Part shown: one piece after another, positions 8,752-17,127 of the stretch | Layout of the letters: every line of letters begins with the position of its first letter | Position numbering within the stretch: position 1 is the stretch's first letter | Origin: Streptomyces amritsarensis | GTDB lineage: Bacteria > Actinomycetota > Actinomycetes > Streptomycetales > Streptomycetaceae | Direction of reading: 5' to 3' | Length of the DNA: 64,000 nt | Assembly: GCF_001953875.1 (NCBI RefSeq) | Contig: NZ_MQUR01000024.1 | Span: 1-64,000 of the forward strand | Translations under genes and position numbers: made by a program | The notes under the pieces: model-generated | Database searches by the model: none | The model's input: the letters and a program-made list of their open reading frames with translations, nothing else | Told to the model about the DNA's origin: nothing

Positions 8752-9450
8752 GTGGCGAAGGACGAGATGGAAGCGAAGCCGGTGCGCGAGTACCGCACCG
8801 AGGAGCTGGCCGAGGCGGCCGGCATCCCGGTGCGCACCCTGCGCTTCTACCGCGAGCGCAAACTGCTGCCGCCGCCCCGCCGCGAGGGCCGCATCGCCTG
8901 GTACGACGACCACCACCTGGCCCGGCTGCGCACCATCGCCGGCCTGCTGGAACGCGGCCACACCCTGGGCGGCATCGCCGAGCTGACCGCGGCCTTCGAG
9001 AACGGCCGCGATGTAGGGCAACTGGGTGAGCTGCTCGGCATCGGCTGGTCGGAGGAGACCCCGGTCCGGCTCACCCCGGAGGAACTGGCCGACTACTTCG
9101 AGGGCGAGGTCACCCCGGAGAACCTGGCGGCCTCCCTCGACCTCGGCTACCTCGCCGTCGACGGCGACGCGATCGTCCACGTCAGCCGCCGCCTGCTGGA
9201 CGTCTCCTCGGCGCTGGTCCGCGAAGGGGTGCCGCTGGCCGCCGTCCTGGAGACGGGCCGCCGCGTCCGCGAGCACGCGGACGCGATGGCACTGCTGTTC
9301 ACCGAGCTGATCTCGGACCACATCTCACCGGAGGCGCTCACCCGGCTGCGTCCGCTCGCCAAGAGCGTGGTCGAGGCCGAGCTGACGATGGCGATGGACC
9401 GCCTCCTGGCGTCCACCGCCCCGCCCTCCGGTCAGACGCCGAGCTCGTAG
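8752..9450 (+). CDS. MerR family transcriptional regulator
   Basis: 232-residue regulator. The N-terminal winged helix-turn-helix is typical (YRTEELAEAAGIPVRTLRFY then RERKLLPPP and HLARLRTIAGLLERG), followed by a dimerisation helix and a helical C-terminal domain without the cysteines of metal-responsive members. It is divergent from the monooxygenase operon, its probable target. No ribosome site; TAGGCT six bases upstream suggests leaderless translation. Its 3' end overlaps the convergent exonuclease gene by 19 bases. Confidence 0.92.
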   Translation: MAKDEMEAKPVREYRTEELAEAAGIPVRTLRFYRERKLLPPPRREGRIAWYDDHHLARLRTIAGLLERGHTLGGIAELTAAFENGRDVGQLGELLGIGWSEETPVRLTPEELADYFEGEVTPENLAASLDLGYLAVDGDAIVHVSRRLLDVSSALVREGVPLAAVLETGRRVREHADAMALLFTELISDHISPEALTRLRPLAKSVVEAELTMAMDRLLASTAPPSGQTPSS

Positions 9451-10235
9451 ACGACCGTCACGGGCGCGTGGTCGGACCAGCGCTCGGGGTGCGTCTCGGC
9501 CCGCTCGACGAAGGCCTTCACGGCCTTCGCGGCCAGCCCCGGGGTCGCCACCTGGAGGTCGATCCGCCAGCCGGCGTCGTTGTCGAAGGCGCGGCCGCGG
9601 TAGGACCACCAGGAGTACGGGCCCTCGGTGTCGGGGTGCAGCTCGCGCACCACGTCGACGTAGCCGGCCTCCGTGTAGACCTTCCCCAGCCACTCGCGCT
9701 CCTCGGGGAGGAAGCCGGCGTTCCTGCGGTTGGTCTTCCAGTTCTTGAGGTCGGCCTCCTGGTGGCAGATGTTCCAGTCGCCGCAGACCACGACCTCGCG
9801 GCCGTCGGCGGCGGCCCGCACCTTCAGTTCCGCCAGGTACGTCAGGAACTCCCCCATGAACCGGTACTTCTCGTCCTGCTTCTCCGTGCCCGCCTCGCCG
9901 GAGGGCAGGTAGAGACTGGCCACGGTCACCCCGGGCAGGTCGATCTCCAGGTACCGGCCGGCGGTGTCGAATTCCTCACTGCCGAAGCCGACCCGCACCC
10001 GCTCCGGCGCCCGCCGCGTGTACAGCGCGACCCCGGCCCGGCCCTTCACGGCGGCCGGCGCGAAGACGGTGTGCCAGCCCTCGGGAGAGCGCGCCTCCTG
10101 CGGGATCTGCCCCTCCTCGGCCCGTACCTCCTGCAGGCACACCACGTCGGCGTCGGATCCCGCGAGCCACGCCACGAAGCCCTTCTTGGCGGCGGCCCGA
10201 ATCCCATTCACATTCACGGAGGTCACAGTGAGCAT
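9432..10235 (-). CDS. xthA: Exodeoxyribonuclease III
   Basis: 267-residue AP endonuclease / 3'-5' exonuclease of base-excision repair, EEP nuclease fold. Motifs in order: NVNGIRAA at the N-terminus, metal-binding Glu in LQEVRA, catalytic GDWNICH, WRIDLQVA and the terminal SDHAPV Asp-His pair. Length matches E. coli Xth. ATG 10235 is preceded by a weak purine run. It is convergent with merR and back-to-back with the GNAT gene; no operon partner. Confidence 0.96.
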   Translation of the reverse strand: MLTVTSVNVNGIRAAAKKGFVAWLAGSDADVVCLQEVRAEEGQIPQEARSPEGWHTVFAPAAVKGRAGVALYTRRAPERVRVGFGSEEFDTAGRYLEIDLPGVTVASLYLPSGEAGTEKQDEKYRFMGEFLTYLAELKVRAAADGREVVVCGDWNICHQEADLKNWKTNRRNAGFLPEEREWLGKVYTEAGYVDVVRELHPDTEGPYSWWSYRGRAFDNDAGWRIDLQVATPGLAAKAVKAFVERAETHPERWSDHAPVTVVYELGV

Positions 10236-10273
10236 CCCAGCACCATAGCGGGATGGTTCCGTACGATGTTCGG

Positions 10274-10786
10274 ATGTCTCATGGGATCGAGCTCCGCACC
10301 GTGCCGTACGACCACCCGGACGCGGTCAAACTCAACGACCAGGTCCAGCTCGAATACCAGGAGCGGTACCAGGGCGAGGGCGACGCCACCTTCCTGGACC
10401 CGGCGATGTTCGCCCCGCCGCGCGGCCTGTACCTGGTGGCGTACGACCCGACCGGCGCCCCGGTGGCGACCGGAGGCTGGCGCACCCAGGAGCAGAACGA
10501 CGAGGGCTACTCGGACGGCGACGCCGAGCTCAAGCGCATGTACGTCGTCCCGCAGGCGCGCGGCCTGGGTCTGGCGCGCCGCATCCTCGCGGCCCTGGAG
10601 GCGGACGCCCGCGCGGCGGGCCGCCTGCGGATGGTCCTCGAAACGGGCGACCGGCAGCCGGAGGCGATCGCCCTCTACCTGTCCGAGGGCTACACCCCGT
10701 CCCCGAAGTTCGGCTTCTACCGCTTCTACGACTCCAGCCGCTGCATGGCCAAGCCCCTCCACCCCGCGCGCCCCGCCGCCGTCTGA
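10274..10786 (+). CDS. GNAT family N-acetyltransferase
   Basis: 170-residue acetyl-CoA-dependent acyltransferase. The core pattern is visible: DAELKRMYVVPQARGLGLARRI contains beta-4 and the acetyl-CoA loop (Q/RxxGxG/A as QARGLGLA), followed by the ETGDRQPEAIALYLSEGY segment. ATG 10274 lies exactly six bases after a TACGAT -10 hexamer (10262-10267) and has no Shine-Dalgarno sequence, so it is probably leaderless; an upstream in-frame codon at 10253 would lie inside the promoter. Substrate unknown. Confidence 0.88.
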   Translation: MSHGIELRTVPYDHPDAVKLNDQVQLEYQERYQGEGDATFLDPAMFAPPRGLYLVAYDPTGAPVATGGWRTQEQNDEGYSDGDAELKRMYVVPQARGLGLARRILAALEADARAAGRLRMVLETGDRQPEAIALYLSEGYTPSPKFGFYRFYDSSRCMAKPLHPARPAAV

Positions 10787-10865
10787 GACACGGCACCCCG
10801 GCGTCGGAGGCACGGCGGCCCGGGGGCGGCGGCCGGGGACAGCGGCCACCGGCAGCGGCGCCGCC

Positions 10866-12224
10866 CTACCGCGGGAGCCAGGCGGCCCGGTCCGTCCCCC
10901 AGCGGGAGGGCCCGCCGGGCCATTGCCCGAAGGGGCTGGCGGCGTGCCGCAGCACCCCGTACCCCGACCCGGTCTCCCGGAGCCACGGTTCCGCCTCGTA
11001 CTCCCGGGCCCCGCCACCGTTTTCGGCCCGGGCGCCGGCCAGCCCGCGGACCAGCCACGACGCCGTCCCGGCCAGGGAGAACCGCAGCTGCCGCCCGCCG
11101 CCCTCGGCGATGGCCCGCAGCACGCCGGCCGCCACCAGGTAGCCCGTCCCGTGGTCCAGCGCCTGCGCCGGCAGCACTCCGGGGGTGCCGTCCGGCCCCG
11201 CGCACGCGGCGGCGATGCCGTAGCCCGCCTGCACCAGCGAGTCGAAGCCCCGCCGTCCGGCCCACGGCTGCGGCGCCCGCCACCCCCACGCGCACAGCTC
11301 GGCCACCACCAGCCCGGGCCACCGCTCCAGCAGGTCCCGCGCCCCGAGCCCGTAGCGCTCCAGCGCCCCCGGCCGGTAGCCGGTGACCACCACGTCGGCC
11401 TCGGCCAGCAGCCCCTCGAAGACCGCCCGGTCCGCGGCCCGCGCCAGGTCCAGCAGCGCCGAACGCTTTCCGAAGCCGGTGTCCGCGTACGCGTCGTCCG
11501 ACTCCGGCAGCGCCGGCGGGTCGATCCGCAGCACGTCCGCGCCCAGCAGGCCGAGCGTGCGCGTGGCGACGGGTCCGGCGATGACCCGTGTCAGGTCCAG
11601 CACCCGCACCCCGGTGACGGGCCGGCCCGGCGGGGCCTCGCCGAGCACCCGTCCCCGTTCCCCCGTCGTGCGCACGGTCTCCACCAGCGGCTGCGGATCC
11701 CCGTACCGCCCCGCCACGGCAACGGCGAGACCGCCCGCCCCGTACACGGCTTCCTGCACCCCGACGGCCGTCCGCGCGGCGACCGCGGCGCGCAGCGCCT
11801 CCGGCGCCGGGGAGGGCAGCCCCAGCGCGCGCACGAGCGCGGCCTCGTGGTGAGGGTAGTTGGCGTGCGTGCGGACCCAGCCGTCCGCGGCCCGCCAGAA
11901 GCCGGACAGCGGAGCGAACGCCACCGCGGGCCGGCCCTCGACCCTCAGATGGCGTTCGCTGACGAAGGCCGTCGCCACCGCCCCCTCGTCCACCACGAGG
12001 GGAAGGGGGTCACCCGTCGTGCCCGCGGCCCGCACCGCGGCGAGCTCCCCCGCCGCCAGTCCGCAGACGGCGACGGTGGCGCGCGCCAACTCCCGCACCG
12101 GGAGCGGCCCCTCCCCGAGATCGCCGGCTCCCGCGAACCTGACCCGTTCCACCAGCTCCGGCGCACCGCCGACGGCCTCCCAGGCCTGGGCCGTCCCGCC
12201 GTCCCGTCCCCAACCGATCACCAT
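10866..12224 (-). CDS. CaiB/BaiF (class III) CoA-transferase family protein
   Basis: About 452 residues. The second half carries the family core: VLDLTRVIAGPVATRTLGLLGADV, then KRSALLDL, and the region LPAQALDHGTGY with the Asp expected to carry the acyl intermediate. The first ~190 residues look like a second, degenerate copy of the fold (a VRELARATVAVCGLAAGELAA stretch), as in two-domain members. ATG 12224 is preferred; a TTG at 12242 is in frame. It stands alone, convergent with the GNAT gene; acyl substrate unknown. Confidence 0.85.
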   Translation of the reverse strand: MVIGWGRDGGTAQAWEAVGGAPELVERVRFAGAGDLGEGPLPVRELARATVAVCGLAAGELAAVRAAGTTGDPLPLVVDEGAVATAFVSERHLRVEGRPAVAFAPLSGFWRAADGWVRTHANYPHHEAALVRALGLPSPAPEALRAAVAARTAVGVQEAVYGAGGLAVAVAGRYGDPQPLVETVRTTGERGRVLGEAPPGRPVTGVRVLDLTRVIAGPVATRTLGLLGADVLRIDPPALPESDDAYADTGFGKRSALLDLARAADRAVFEGLLAEADVVVTGYRPGALERYGLGARDLLERWPGLVVAELCAWGWRAPQPWAGRRGFDSLVQAGYGIAAACAGPDGTPGVLPAQALDHGTGYLVAAGVLRAIAEGGGRQLRFSLAGTASWLVRGLAGARAENGGGAREYEAEPWLRETGSGYGVLRHAASPFGQWPGGPSRWGTDRAAWLPR

Positions 12225-12298
12225 GGAGGCATCTTCGCCCAACCGCCGCCCCGTGGCGCCGAGACGGCGGGATCCGCCCGGGCGGCCCGTGCGCCCGA

Positions 12299-12323
12299 CC
12301 GCCTACGCCTACGCCTACGCCTC
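12299..12323. repeat. CCTACG hexamer tandem repeat
   Basis: About four copies of a GCCTAC unit just after the 3' end of the tyrosinase-family gene. The same hexamer (complement GTAGGC, and GGCTAC at 30469-30504) recurs elsewhere in the window, so it is a short microsatellite rather than a regulatory site. Confidence 0.6.
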
Positions 12324-13814
12324 CTCGACCAGCAGCCGGGCGTTGATGGTGGGGTTGCCGGCCCGTGCGAGCGGAAAGGCCTCGCCGATCTCCCCGGCGT
12401 GCCCGGGCACATCGATACGGACGGACAGTGTCCGGTCGAGGAGCCGCTCCTGCGGCATCCTGAAGTCGATGTTGACGACGCCGTGCTCCACGCAATTCGC
12501 GCAGCCCGGCGGATCGGTCGGCTGGAAGAAGAAGCGCTTCGCGACCGGCTCACCATCGGCGAGCAGATTGACGACGAACGATCCGGGAATGTTGAGGCGG
12601 TGGATCCCCTTGACCCGCACGGAGACCGGACTGGCACTGCGGAACGCAAAACTGTGGGCGGCGTCGATACTTCCGGAGAGATTCTCCAACGGGCCTTCCA
12701 CGGGGCTGAGGAGTTCCAGTCGGTCGTAGGAGGCTTCGGTTTCGATGGTCTGGTCCGCGGTCGTGCTGTACGGAGGCAGTGCGTTGAACGGCGCCGACAG
12801 CCAGTCGGTGTTCTCCCCCAGCGTGGATCGGAATCCGGTGAGCGTGGTCGCGGAAATCCGCGTCTGCCAGCTCAGCCAAAGCCGGTCGAGATTGCAGTGG
12901 AAGAACCAGAACACCGGGTCGTAGGAGGCGACTTCCTGGGTACCCATCGTCGGCCCGATCGATCCGTGGCCGCTGTCGTGCGCCTGGATCGAGAAGTCCT
13001 GGTAGCCGTTCACGTTGTACGCGCCCCACAGCGACTGGACCAACGACGTCCGGATGTCCTCCAGGACCTCGTAGGCCGCGACGTTCTGTGCGATGTCGGC
13101 GGCCGGGTAGCGCTCGGTGGTGTACGGGAAGAAGCCGGATACGGGCGGTGTCACGGCGGCGCCGGGATCGGCCGGGAGCACGTACTGGTCGAACGGCGGC
13201 TGCTGCAGCCGCTCCGGCAGCGGCGTCGAGATGTCCCAGTAGGGGATCGTCACCGCCTCGCAGCCCGGGACGGAGCGCAGGGCGTCCTCGAACACGCGTA
13301 GGTACTCGCGGTGCCAGGGGTTGTAGCGGTCCTGATGGTGCAAGCACCAGCTGTCCGGCAGGCCGTGGTGCCCGGCCAGGGAGAAGTAGCTGTCCGGGGC
13401 TTCCGGGTCGCGGTCCATGAGGCCCCTGAACGCCGTGGCCAGCAGGTCGAACTCGTCCTCGCTCAGCGTCGTCACGTCTTTGCGCAGCCGGGTGGGGGCG
13501 GGCCCGTGCGTCGGCGGCTCGGCGGGCGTGGCCGTACCGAGGGGGAATCCGTTGACGATCCAGTTCCGGAACGTCTGGGAGCGTTCCGCGCTCCACTTCC
13601 CCTCCGCGTCCGGGGGCATCAGGGAGTTGGGCGGCGCGGTCTGCGCGTGCACCGAGAGGGCGTTGCTCTTCAGTCCGTCGTAGGTGCCGAGTTCGATGCC
13701 CTTGGCGGCCATGTGTGCCACGTCTTCGGGCCGGAAGAAGAATCGGATGTCCGCGAGGTAAGTCGGTGCTGCAATGACTTGCTCGGCAGTCGGAGTGTTC
13801 TCGGTCGGGGCCAT
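12315..13814 (-). CDS. Tyrosinase-family type 3 copper protein
   Basis: 499-residue binuclear-copper oxidase. The CuA site includes Cys157-Leu-His159 followed by PWHREYL; the CuB site is HDSGH and later DPVFWFFHCNLDRLW. The CxH pair (Cys157/His159) matches the Cys-His thioether position of fungal tyrosinases and hemocyanins, not the usual Streptomyces MelC2. The residue after HisB1 is Asp, not the Asn associated with monophenolase activity. An extra N-terminal domain (~130 residues) and a beta-rich C-terminal domain flank the core. ATG 13814 has a perfect GGAGGA six bases upstream. No MelC1 caddie gene is adjacent. No signal peptide. Base composition is less GC-extreme than the neighbours. 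Confidence 0.9.
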   Translation of the reverse strand: MAPTENTPTAEQVIAAPTYLADIRFFFRPEDVAHMAAKGIELGTYDGLKSNALSVHAQTAPPNSLMPPDAEGKWSAERSQTFRNWIVNGFPLGTATPAEPPTHGPAPTRLRKDVTTLSEDEFDLLATAFRGLMDRDPEAPDSYFSLAGHHGLPDSWCLHHQDRYNPWHREYLRVFEDALRSVPGCEAVTIPYWDISTPLPERLQQPPFDQYVLPADPGAAVTPPVSGFFPYTTERYPAADIAQNVAAYEVLEDIRTSLVQSLWGAYNVNGYQDFSIQAHDSGHGSIGPTMGTQEVASYDPVFWFFHCNLDRLWLSWQTRISATTLTGFRSTLGENTDWLSAPFNALPPYSTTADQTIETEASYDRLELLSPVEGPLENLSGSIDAAHSFAFRSASPVSVRVKGIHRLNIPGSFVVNLLADGEPVAKRFFFQPTDPPGCANCVEHGVVNIDFRMPQERLLDRTLSVRIDVPGHAGEIGEAFPLARAGNPTINARLLVEEA

Positions 13815-14162
13815 GATTCCTCCACTGGGCTCCGAACAGGCATTACGGACGACCGGGGTCGGCAGTCGCCGAGAAGTATGCGCCAAACCAAGATGCATGT
13901 GAATCATCGACACAGGCGGCCGAGTACCGGCCTGCGGGAATGCACACCGGTCCGGGAGTTGGCCGCCCGAGTCGATGGTTGAATTCACAATCTTCACGCT
14001 CGCGCGAATCGCGGGAATTATCGTTTCCGCATTCTTGCCCGGACGCCGGGAATGGCAGATCAGGGGATATGCGGATATCGAGAAAGGTTTCTCCTTTCCC
14101 CGGCAGACGGAAGCCCCAGCCGCCGCCCATCACCCCTGAGCGGGACGCTCACCCGGCGGTGC
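13815..14162. other. Gene-free region upstream of tyrosinase gene
   Basis: 348 bases, noticeably richer in A+T than flanking genes. It must carry the promoter of the tyrosinase-family gene. A stem-loop GAAAGG-TTTCT-CCTTTC (14082-14098) and a smaller TGAGC-GGGAC-GCTCA hairpin lie just after the lipoprotein stop and may end its transcript. No open frame with convincing coding character. Confidence 0.5.
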
Positions 14163-14693
14163 TCAGTCGACGCCTCTGAGATAGACCCGGCTGGTTCGGT
14201 CGTCGACCTGCGCCACCGCGACCTTCAGCCAGTTGAGGTTGTCCTCGCACGGCGCGCACACCTGACCTTCGCGGACCCTCGCCAGCAGGTCGGGCTCCGG
14301 CAACCCGAGGTGCGAGAACGGCGTCGACGGGTTCGTGTTGCGGGTGAGCGGCTGTTCGCGCAGGCTGAGCGGCTGCTCCGGCTTCAGCTGTGCGACGAAC
14401 GTGTCCACCTCGTCCGTGGGGAGGACGAACGCCATGATCAGGCCGTCGTCCTGCAGCCCCTCCCAGTGCGCCGCCTTCGCCTCGGTTGCCGCGGCGGGCA
14501 ACCGCACATGCAGCGTCTTGGCGACCGACTCCACGGTGGCCCCGTCCACCCAGTGCGACACCTGCCCCGCTGAGCGGTCCGCCGCCGGGGTGCCGTTCCC
14601 CGTCGCCCCCGAGCATCCGGCCACCAGCCCGGCGAGCATGGCCACCCCGCCGGCCAGCGCCGGACGCCACCTGCTTCGCGGCTCCAAGCTCAT
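14163..14693 (-). CDS. Predicted lipoprotein
   Basis: 176 residues. Signal peptide of lipoprotein type: Arg-rich start, hydrophobic GGVAMLAGLVAG, then Cys (lipobox LVAGCSG). The mature part is about 150 residues with a CAPCEDN motif near the C-terminus, and resembles no enzyme I recognise. ATG 14693 has GGAG seven bases upstream. Its start overlaps by four bases the stop of the gene fragment upstream (14690-14985), so the two were once a coupled operon. Confidence 0.8.
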   Translation of the reverse strand: MSLEPRSRWRPALAGGVAMLAGLVAGCSGATGNGTPAADRSAGQVSHWVDGATVESVAKTLHVRLPAAATEAKAAHWEGLQDDGLIMAFVLPTDEVDTFVAQLKPEQPLSLREQPLTRNTNPSTPFSHLGLPEPDLLARVREGQVCAPCEDNLNWLKVAVAQVDDRTSRVYLRGVD

Positions 14694-14985
14694 CGGGCGT
14701 CTCCGTTCCGGCCGATGTCGGTACGCGTGCCGTCCCGTCCCGGTTCCTTCGGATCGGGCCAGGCGCCGCCCGTACTCATGTCGTGCTGCTGCACCGAACT
14801 GCTTCCCCTCATGTCGAATTCCCTGGCCTGTCCCGTCGTGTGCATGCGGGCCATATCGGCGTCGGTCACCGTGGTCGGACCGATGGGCGTGGCCTTTCCG
14901 GGGTCCCAGTTGTACCGGCCCCATACATTGACCTGGGTGCTGCTGGCAGCCGCCTGGCGGGCGTGCGATGCAGGGGTGAACGGCG
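14690..14985 (-). pseudogene. 5'-truncated gene fragment (hypothetical secreted/toxin-like tail)
   Basis: An open frame ending in TGA inside the lipoprotein ATGA. The translation (STQVNVWGRYNWD, GKATPIGPTTVTDADMARMH, TTGQAREFDMRGSSS) has clear coding character and good third-position GC from about 14980 leftward, but no usable ATG/GTG/TTG precedes the conserved part; upstream of ~14985 the frame turns to rare AGA/AGG codons. I read it as the C-terminal part of a gene whose 5' end was deleted. A GTG inside the fragment could still start a short protein. Confidence 0.55.
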
Positions 14986-15180
14986 CGGGCCAACGGGCTC
15001 GCGCCGACCTTCTACGGAGCCCTCCTCGCGATCACGGCAGCGGTGTGGTGGGGGATGCTCAACGGGTACGTAGGACGCTGGAACCTCACGGTCGCCCTCC
15101 TGGGCGGCACGGCCGGCGCCGCGGTCATGGTATGGATCTTCGTGGCTCTCCTCCAAGTCCCCGACGGCTACCGCTGCTGA
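14980..15180 (+). pseudogene. 5'-truncated membrane-protein gene fragment
   Basis: The frame starting right after a TGA (14977-14979) reads TARANGLAPTFYGALLAITA, then WWGMLNGYVGRWNLTVALLGG, then AAVMVWIFVALLQVPDGYRC and stop. It has two or three hydrophobic segments and strong codon bias, so it looks like a real small membrane protein. No start codon exists before the first transmembrane segment. It faces away from the minus-strand fragment 14690-14985, and both lose their 5' ends at the same place. Confidence 0.55.
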
Positions 15181-15664
15181 CGAGGTCGCCCTCCACCGAG
15201 GGCTGGACCGGATCACCTCCGTGCTCGACCCGGCGTGCTGCGACCGGCGTCGGCATCTGGCTCACGGGGAGACGGACATCCACTCCGTAGTCTGGGATGG
15301 AGCCACTGGCCGGGAGGCCGCGAACCGGCTTCAGCGGCTGGCGAACGATCTCGTCCTACCGTCCAGCTCACTGACGGCGAGTGGATCGCCCCTCCGCGAA
15401 AGGACGAACTGCCCGCTGTCTGCGGCGCATCCGCGATCAGCGACCGCAACCCCGTTCCGGCCGGACTCCCACCACCAAGAACACGGATGATCCAAACGAA
15501 CACCTGCGAGCCGGCATCACAGCCGCGAGCCGTCATGCCACCGGACGGTCGGAAGGCGCACATCCACGCCGGCCATCGCCCAGGGACCCCCTGCAGCCGA
15601 TCCCTGGCGCGCCAAGCACCGGGACAGGCAATCGGACACCACCTCGAACACGCCCCGGAAACGC
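15181..15664. other. Gene-poor, degraded-looking region
   Basis: About 480 bases between the membrane-protein fragment and the tRNA terminator. A plus-strand frame from about 15179 to 15490 (ALHRGLDRITSVLDP, later VVWDGATGREAANRLQRLAN) has partial coding character but no start codon in a convincing context, and its codon bias fades after ~15360. Probably decayed sequence. Confidence 0.4.
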
Positions 15665-15702
15665 CGAGATCCCGCCCCGCCTTTCGGCGGAACGGGATCT
15701 CG
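15665..15702 (-). terminator. Strong hairpin downstream of tRNA-Ala
   Basis: Arms CGAGATCCCG and CGGGATCTCG, 10 bases each, with a nested CCGCC / GGCGG stem closed (on the minus strand) by a GAAA tetraloop. It starts 38 bases after the tRNA 3' end and is the likely tRNA terminator. Confidence 0.75.
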
Positions 15703-15739
15703 TGACGATCCTTGAGAGCTACTCAAGAACTGTCGTCTG

Positions 15740-15813
15740 TGGACCTGTGGGGATTTGAACCCCAGACCCCCTCGATGCGAACGAGGTGCGCTACCAGACT
15801 GCGCCACAGGCCC
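15740..15813 (-). tRNA. tRNA-Ala (anticodon CGC)
   Basis: 74-base cloverleaf on the minus strand. Acceptor GGGCCTG pairs with CAGGTCC and shows the G3-U70 wobble that identifies alanine tRNAs. D-arm GCGC..GCGC, anticodon stem CCTCG/CGAGG with loop TTCGCAT (anticodon CGC, reading GCG), T-arm GGGGTTCAAATCCCC. The CCA end is not encoded beyond the discriminator A. Confidence 0.95.
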
Positions 15814-15891
15814 TTGCGACGTGTGAAACATTAGCACCCCTGCGCCGGTGCTCCAAAACGCGTTCCCGCGAGGGTCCACGCAGGTCACCGA

Positions 15892-16935
15892 TCACTCGTT
15901 CGCGGCGCGCGGGCGGTCCTCGCTCTCGTACTGGTCGAACAGCGGCGTGCGGCCGCGGCCCTGGCCGCGGGGGCGCTGGACGGCCCGGTCCTGCGCGTCG
16001 TCCTCGGCGGGAGCCGGGGCGGGGACCGCGGGCTGGGCGCGCAGGCGGGGCTCCGTCGGCTCGGCCGTGCTGGAACGGGTCGCGCTCCAGGCGTCCGGGG
16101 TCACGGGGCCCGTGGCACGGGGGGCGACCGGGGCCGTCACGTACGTCGGCAGCGGGACCGGGACCGGCTCCCAGCTGTCACCGCGGGCGGGGCCGCGTTC
16201 GCGCTCGCGCTGCTGGTCCACCCACTCGGCGTGGTCGGTCTGCTCGACCAGCGCGCGCCGTCCGGCCTCCTGGGGGGAGACCGGTGGAGCGGGGTCCGGT
16301 TCGCCCGCCGCGGCCGCGCCCTCTTCGGGGTGGCGGCGGCGCGGGCGGCCCTCGCGCAGCTGCCGTGCGGCCGCCTCCGCGCGGCGGCGGTCCATGGTGA
16401 AGGCGTAGCGCCGCCGCTCCTGTACCCGCAGGTGGGCGATGTACGCGCTCAGCAGGAGGGCGGGCACGGCGGGCGCCCACAGGTAGCGCAGGCCGCCCAC
16501 CGCCGCGACGACCGCGCCGGCGGTGAAGACGAGGAACAGCAGGGCGGTGGTGCGCCGGCGGCGCGCGAGGACCTGGAGGCGCTGTTCGCGCCGGGCCCGC
16601 TCCGCGCGCTGCTCCCGCTCGGCGGCCGCCGTTCGCGTCTCCGCCCTGGTCGGGGACACACCGAGGGCCCGGGCGTCGGCGTCGACGGAATTGACCGTCT
16701 CCGTCGCGGCGTCCGGGTCCGCGTGGGGCTCCGCCTCCTCGTCACCGCGTTCACGCAGCCCCTTGGCGTAACGGCGCTCCATTCCCGCCCGGCCGGAAAG
16801 CAGCCGAATGGCAGTGGAGAAGCGTTCCGTCGGACGGGCTTCGTTCAGCTCGTCCTGCCTCCGGAGCCACATGGGCACCAAGTAGGCGGCCCAGGCCCCG
16901 ACAATGACTGCGTAGATGAGGCCGCTGCTGCTCAC
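15892..16935 (-). CDS. sepX: SepX/GlpR: membrane partner of Glp in cell division
   Basis: 347-residue membrane protein. One N-terminal transmembrane segment (SGLIYAVIVGAWAAYLVPMW) is followed by a basic region, a central pair of hydrophobic segments (TALLFLVFTAGAVVAAVGG and ALLLSAYIAHL), then a long disordered acidic/Pro-rich tail ending EDRPRAANE. The first ~50 residues (WLRRQDELNEARPTERFSTA) are the signature of actinobacterial GlpR/SepX, known from Streptomyces and Corynebacterium as a divisome protein that binds the MoeA-like Glp. Its genomic link to glp (18937-20319) is the expected one. Confidence 0.9.
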   Translation of the reverse strand: MSSSGLIYAVIVGAWAAYLVPMWLRRQDELNEARPTERFSTAIRLLSGRAGMERRYAKGLRERGDEEAEPHADPDAATETVNSVDADARALGVSPTRAETRTAAAEREQRAERARREQRLQVLARRRRTTALLFLVFTAGAVVAAVGGLRYLWAPAVPALLLSAYIAHLRVQERRRYAFTMDRRRAEAAARQLREGRPRRRHPEEGAAAAGEPDPAPPVSPQEAGRRALVEQTDHAEWVDQQRERERGPARGDSWEPVPVPLPTYVTAPVAPRATGPVTPDAWSATRSSTAEPTEPRLRAQPAVPAPAPAEDDAQDRAVQRPRGQGRGRTPLFDQYESEDRPRAANE

Positions 16936-17127
16936 ACCTCACACCGTAGAGGGGCGCGGGCGAGGGGATCGGCCAATTGGGCCGGTGTGTCGCGCGATCT
17001 CGCTGATATCACGGACTTTTTTTGTGATTCTTCGGATCAGGTTATGGGCGAATCGGTTACCCCGGGCCCCTAATTCGAACACATATTCGTTTACCTGGCC
17101 CGGGCGGACACCGCCCGCCCCTCCTCC

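Noticed and set aside
9468..13301. 1277-codon plus-strand frame across xthA, GNAT, CoA-transferase and tyrosinase genes
   Set aside because: Spans several real genes on both strands and has no protein-like composition; a high-GC artefact.
14866..15216. Minus-strand frame across the deletion-scar region
   Set aside because: Arg/Pro-rich with no start context; two other frames in the same DNA have real codon bias.
15740..15785. attL/attR-style duplication of the tRNA-Ala 3' end
   Set aside because: No second copy of the tRNA 3' sequence was seen elsewhere in the window.
16981..17070. T-rich stretch with ATCAC/GTGAT arms as a terminator
   Set aside because: Five-base stem with the T-run in the loop; too weak to call, and the sepX promoter must lie here.
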